Source: Lepas anatifera (taxonomy: Eukaryota > Arthropoda > Thecostraca > Lepadidae). From it: DNA of 64,000 nt. The stretch lies in assembly GCA_034440635.1 (NCBI GenBank), contig JAOTON010000959.1, positions 124,001-188,000 of the forward strand, in the 5' to 3' direction. The notes beneath the pieces were generated by a model, which saw nothing but the letters and a program-made list of their open reading frames with translations, made no database searches and was not told the origin of the DNA. This document shows positions 61,347 to 64,000 of the stretch, piece after piece. Position 1 is the stretch's first letter, and every line of letters begins with the position of its first letter. Position numbers and translations under genes: made by a program.

Positions 61347-61521
61347 TTCATGGCGACCAAGCGGATCCGTATGCACCATGTGGCGAGTAAGGAGGTGATC
61401 GAAGGGAACCTGAAGGCAGTGATGCGACTGATCCTGGCGCTGGCGGCCCACTACAAACCGCAGAGCGTGAGGACTTCTCCGTACGACAGCAGCGCCACCA
61501 CAGCGGCCGCCAGTGCACCAG
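61347..61521 (+). CDS. DIXDC1: Dixin-like protein, CH-domain exon c
   Basis: Acceptor CTTGTCCCAG and donor CACCAG|GTGAGA bound 175 bp, phase 0 in and phase 1 out. It encodes FMATKRIRMHHVASKEVI, then EGNLKAVMRLILALAAHYKP and a Ser/Ala-rich tail. Vertebrate dixin has FVASKKIRMHQTSAKDIV followed by DGNLKSIMRLVLALAAHFKP, an unmistakable match to the last helices of the CH domain. This exon decides the family call: neuron navigator CH domains differ in this last part. The DIX domain that recruits Dishevelled/Axin would be encoded downstream of the window. Confidence 0.96.
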
Positions 61522-61876
61522 GTGAGACATCTAGCGCTGCACTGAGAGAACTGCTGGTTTAGGAACAGACCACCTCGCAAAAGAAGCAATAGCGCTGGGG
61601 GCGCCACTTAAGCCTGTAGAAGTACCATTCGGATCAGTAGCGCCAGTTTTTGAAATATGAATTAACGGAGGGGCGGCAAATTGCATCGTGGGATGTCAAT
61701 ACTTACATCCTGGTGAGGGAGGGGTGGAAAGCGAATTTTCAAGGGGCGCCTAACGTGTCCAGGGCGCCAGGGCGGCTTCAGGAGGCACCGAGGCACAATG
61801 TGGGGCACCGAGTCGATTGATAGGGAACGTGCCCCTTACCCTCTGTATCCACTTTCGACACCTTGATGCCGACCAG

Positions 61877-62063
61877 GCTCCGTTAGAGGTAACCAGGCAG
61901 CTGCTGTGGAGATGGCTGCATATTCCCTTGCGGCTGTTCTGTGTCACCACCCAGACAGCGCTGGCAATGCAGATGGATCCTCACCAAAACTCTCAAAGGG
62001 AGTCACGACACCTGATCTGGAGGCCGTTCCCTATGCAGCACCCGTGTTTAGCGGCAGTCCCAG
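61877..62063 (+). CDS. DIXDC1: Dixin-like protein, exon after the CH domain
   Basis: After a 355-bp intron, a pyrimidine-rich stretch (CCCTTACCCTCTGTATCC and on) leads to GACCAG|GC. The first two bases complete a Gly codon left by exon 5, giving SVRGNQAAAVEMAAYSLAAV, then LCHHPDSAGNADGSSP and a Ser/Pro-rich end, closing in phase 2 at CCCAG|GTATTA. In vertebrate dixin the CH domain is likewise followed by a short linker and an Ala-rich helix (VAQGAAAALADVCHDM), so order and character fit, although identity is low. Frame continuity through 61 codons is the main support. The donor GTATTA is weaker than the others, and a LINE fragment starts only about 10-20 bp beyond it. Confidence 0.7.
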
Positions 62064-62074
62064 GTATTACTCTT

Positions 62075-63671
62075 TCAGATTACTATTTCAAATTCTCTTT
62101 AAAACGCAATCTCATTGATTCGGCTTATAAAACCAACGGACCAATTTTGGAGAACGTTTCTTCCATAAAAGATTTGGGAATCATTCTTGACCAAAAGCTT
62201 ACCTTTTCCGACCATATAAACTCGATAATTTCCAGAGCAAACAGATCACTCGTTTTATTAACCCTCGCCCCACCGGGGGGGCCATCGATGGCCCCCTAAG
62301 GTTTTTCCGGGATAGCAGAAAAACGACGAGGCGCAGCACCGCGGTTGAGGGCTCTACCTCTCACTGCATCATTTTCCCATCATCCCTGAAATATTTTACC
62401 CCGGGTCACCCAAGGTCAGATCACCAGACGAGGTCAACCAAGGTCACCTCACTTCACCTTTAGAGCTCTGTAAGAGCTACATTTCAAAGTCGATCGATTT
62501 GAAACTTCCTACACTTCATGACCCCTCCAGGGTCTACAAGGTGTATATCCGGGATTTTTCGATTTCGTGCCCTGAGGTCAGGTCACGAGGCGACCTCTCC
62601 CATTGACAAAGCATGGGGAAAAGCTATTTCATGATATAAAAGCCACAAAAATGATTGCAAATACTCAGACTGCTCAGAACAACGTTTTTGGACACCCTTT
62701 CACGGATCCCAGGGGTCATATTTGCCCTTTGACTTTTCCAAGGTCATCCAAGGTCACCAGAGGTCAAAAACAGTATTTTGACAATAACTTTTGACCTAAT
62801 TGAGCTAGAGCAGTGAAACAAACACCATCGTGTTTGTCTTGTCACTGGCTTTCATTTGATATACGGCAAGGTCACTTTTTGACCTTTCGTGACCTCAGGT
62901 CATATTAGGTCACGAGGTGACCTCTGGCGGTCAAACCACTGGCGGAAGGTCCTTACGTTCCACATAGCGGAAAAAGTACTGGCAATTTGCTATCAAATGT
63001 ACTTTACCAGGCCTCAATAGCTCTAATGACATAAGAGTTATGCCCAGTTTGCTTAATCATTGCATATTTGAGTGAAAATAGCCGATCTTGACCTAATTTG
63101 ACCTCTGGAGGTCAAACCATTGACCTGAGCACTAAAACATGCGAAGTAATTTCTTACTGAATTCACGCGAGCTTTCTATTGCACTTTGCAGATTTGCGCT
63201 AACGCCCATATTTTCGGAGTTAGAGGGGTGGCCATCGATGGCCCCCGGTGGGGCGAAGGTGGCGCCGGACCCCCGGTGGGGCGCGGGTTAATCAGAAACT
63301 TCCAGACAGCCTCCCCTAGATGTAAGCTGGATAAGAAGGCCGCTTAGGCGGCTTTTAATGCAAATGTTCGGTCAGTTTTAGAGTATTGTTCAGTGGTTTG
63401 GGCTGGGGCCGCAAAATGTCATCTGGATCGTGTAGAAAGAATCCAACACAAGTTTTTGATGTGGCTTGCAAGCCATGTTGACCCAGCCTGTCCATCATTA
63501 GGTTACGAGGAATTGACGAAGTTTTATGATGTTCGTACTTTATTGGCAAGGCGTGTACAACATGACATCTTATTCACAAGCAAGGTTTTTAGAGGTCTCA
63601 TCGCATCATCTCATCTTTTGGAATGCTTCTCGCTTCATGTGCCATCTAGAACTACCAGGAATGCTAGTGCA
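62075..63671 (+). mobile_element. LINE fragment (3' part of RT ORF), split by a TTAA element
   Basis: Two blocks, 62075-62257 and 63292-63671, form one interrupted reading frame related to the LINE at 15466. The first has SIKDLGIILDQKLTF and ISRANRSLVLL; the second continues IRNFQTASP and later VRSVLEYCSVVWAGAA, RVERIQHKFLMWLASH and ARRVQHDILF. The other LINE reads DLGVNLDSKLTF, SKANRALGFLIRSLQTG and RSILEYGCVAWGG at the same places. The copy is 5'-truncated, has an in-frame TAG at about 63348 and is a different subfamily. It begins just after the exon 6 donor. Confidence 0.85.
62258..63291 (-). mobile_element. TTAA-flanked piggyBac-like element, family 1 copy D
   Basis: TTAA lies at 62258-62261 and 63288-63291. 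It is inverted relative to copies A to C and otherwise nearly identical, with terminal repeats, palindromes and half-site array all present. Removing the element plus one TTAA restores the LINE reading frame between the Leu-Leu codons and the Ile-Arg that follow, which proves precise insertion with a 4-bp TTAA duplication. The copy is non-coding. Confidence 0.9.
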
Positions 63672-63683
63672 ATTTTTGCAACT

Positions 63684-64000
63684 AAAGTCACAAAAATTAT
63701 TGCAAATACTCACACTGCTCAGAACAGCGTTCTTGGACACCCACCTCTCCGAGGTCATCCAAGGTCACCAGGGGTCAAAAAAAGTATTTTGACAATAACT
63801 TTTGAACTAATTAAGTTAGAGCACTGAATCAAACACCATCGTGTATGTCTCGTCATTGGCTTTCATTTGATATACGACAAGGTCATTTTCTGACCTTTCA
63901 TGGCCTCAGGTCATATGAGGTCATGAGGTGACCTATGGAGGTCAAACCACTGGCGGGAGGTCGTTGCTTTCCACATAGCGGAAAAGGGTCTGCATTTTTC
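63684..64000 (-). mobile_element. TTAA half-site element, family 1 relative copy E, partial
   Basis: From about 63684 the sequence follows the interior of copy D (the stretch starting near 62640), but more divergent and with a gap of about 40 bp after GGACACCC. It has no terminal repeat on this side, so it is truncated, and it runs off the window end. AGGTCA/TGACCT words are kept (for example three near 63910-63945). It replaces the 3' end of the LINE fragment. Confidence 0.7.

Noticed and set aside
39961..61521. CH domain assigned to neuron navigator (NAV2/sickie)
   Set aside because: The wording AYVAWVN, GEKIAGI, NVDRVLQF and the GNLKAVMRLILALAAHYKP end match dixin position by position. 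Navigator CH domains differ in the last helices.

Overview
This is a eukaryotic (metazoan, most likely invertebrate) nuclear genome window. It has GT-AG introns of up to about 19 kb, one recognisable host gene spread over nearly 50 kb, and a very high load of non-autonomous transposons, a CR1/Jockey-type LINE, tRNA-derived SINE sequence and microsatellites. I cannot name the species from sequence alone. No rRNA, CRISPR or bacterial-type operon is present. Almost all of the short ORFs are chance or repeat-derived.

Host gene. On the + strand I can assemble six exons of a dixin homologue (DIXDC1/Ccd1, a Wnt-pathway protein): 13234-13375, 32549-33110, 39961-40078, 57282-57361, 61347-61521 and 61877-62063. 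Exons 3 to 5, joined to the last residues of exon 2, encode a complete calponin-homology (CH) domain whose wording follows vertebrate dixin closely. Splice phases agree across all five introns (2, 0, 1, 0, 1). The coiled coil and the C-terminal DIX domain must lie beyond position 64000. The 5' untranslated exon and promoter are not identified.

Mobile elements, left to right: a hAT-like element with CCCGGGC-rich ends (3827-6252); a fold-back MITE (7555-7877); two TTAA-flanked, piggyBac-like non-autonomous elements of about 1 kb (11528-12559, 13957-14986); a LINE with a single frame break (15466-18400); a divergent TTAA element (21814-22866); a small hAT-like MITE (24073-24231); a SINE with a perfect 15-bp target duplication (27225-27398); an inverted pair of a second TTAA family (31151-31590, 43698-44152); a hAT-like element with GAGTCGACTC-rich ends (35879-38159) that carries a nested 302-bp insert, and a second, inverted copy (57473-59274) nested in another hAT-like element (57440-60946); a third TTAA copy (46375-47391); a hAT-like element (53374-54158); a third divergent member of the TTAA group (59619-60443); and at the right edge a LINE fragment interrupted by a complete TTAA element (62258-63291) and by a partial one (63684 to the end).

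Most unusual signal. The TTAA elements (three sequence-divergent families in this window) are packed with AGGTCA/TGACCT hexamers, the half-site of nuclear hormone receptors. There are roughly 20 perfect hexamers in 1 kb where about 0.5 is expected by chance. Many are spaced exactly 10 bp apart (DR4 geometry), and one 3' block of hexamers keeps its layout in all three families. Whether this array serves a transposase, host receptors or neither is unknown.
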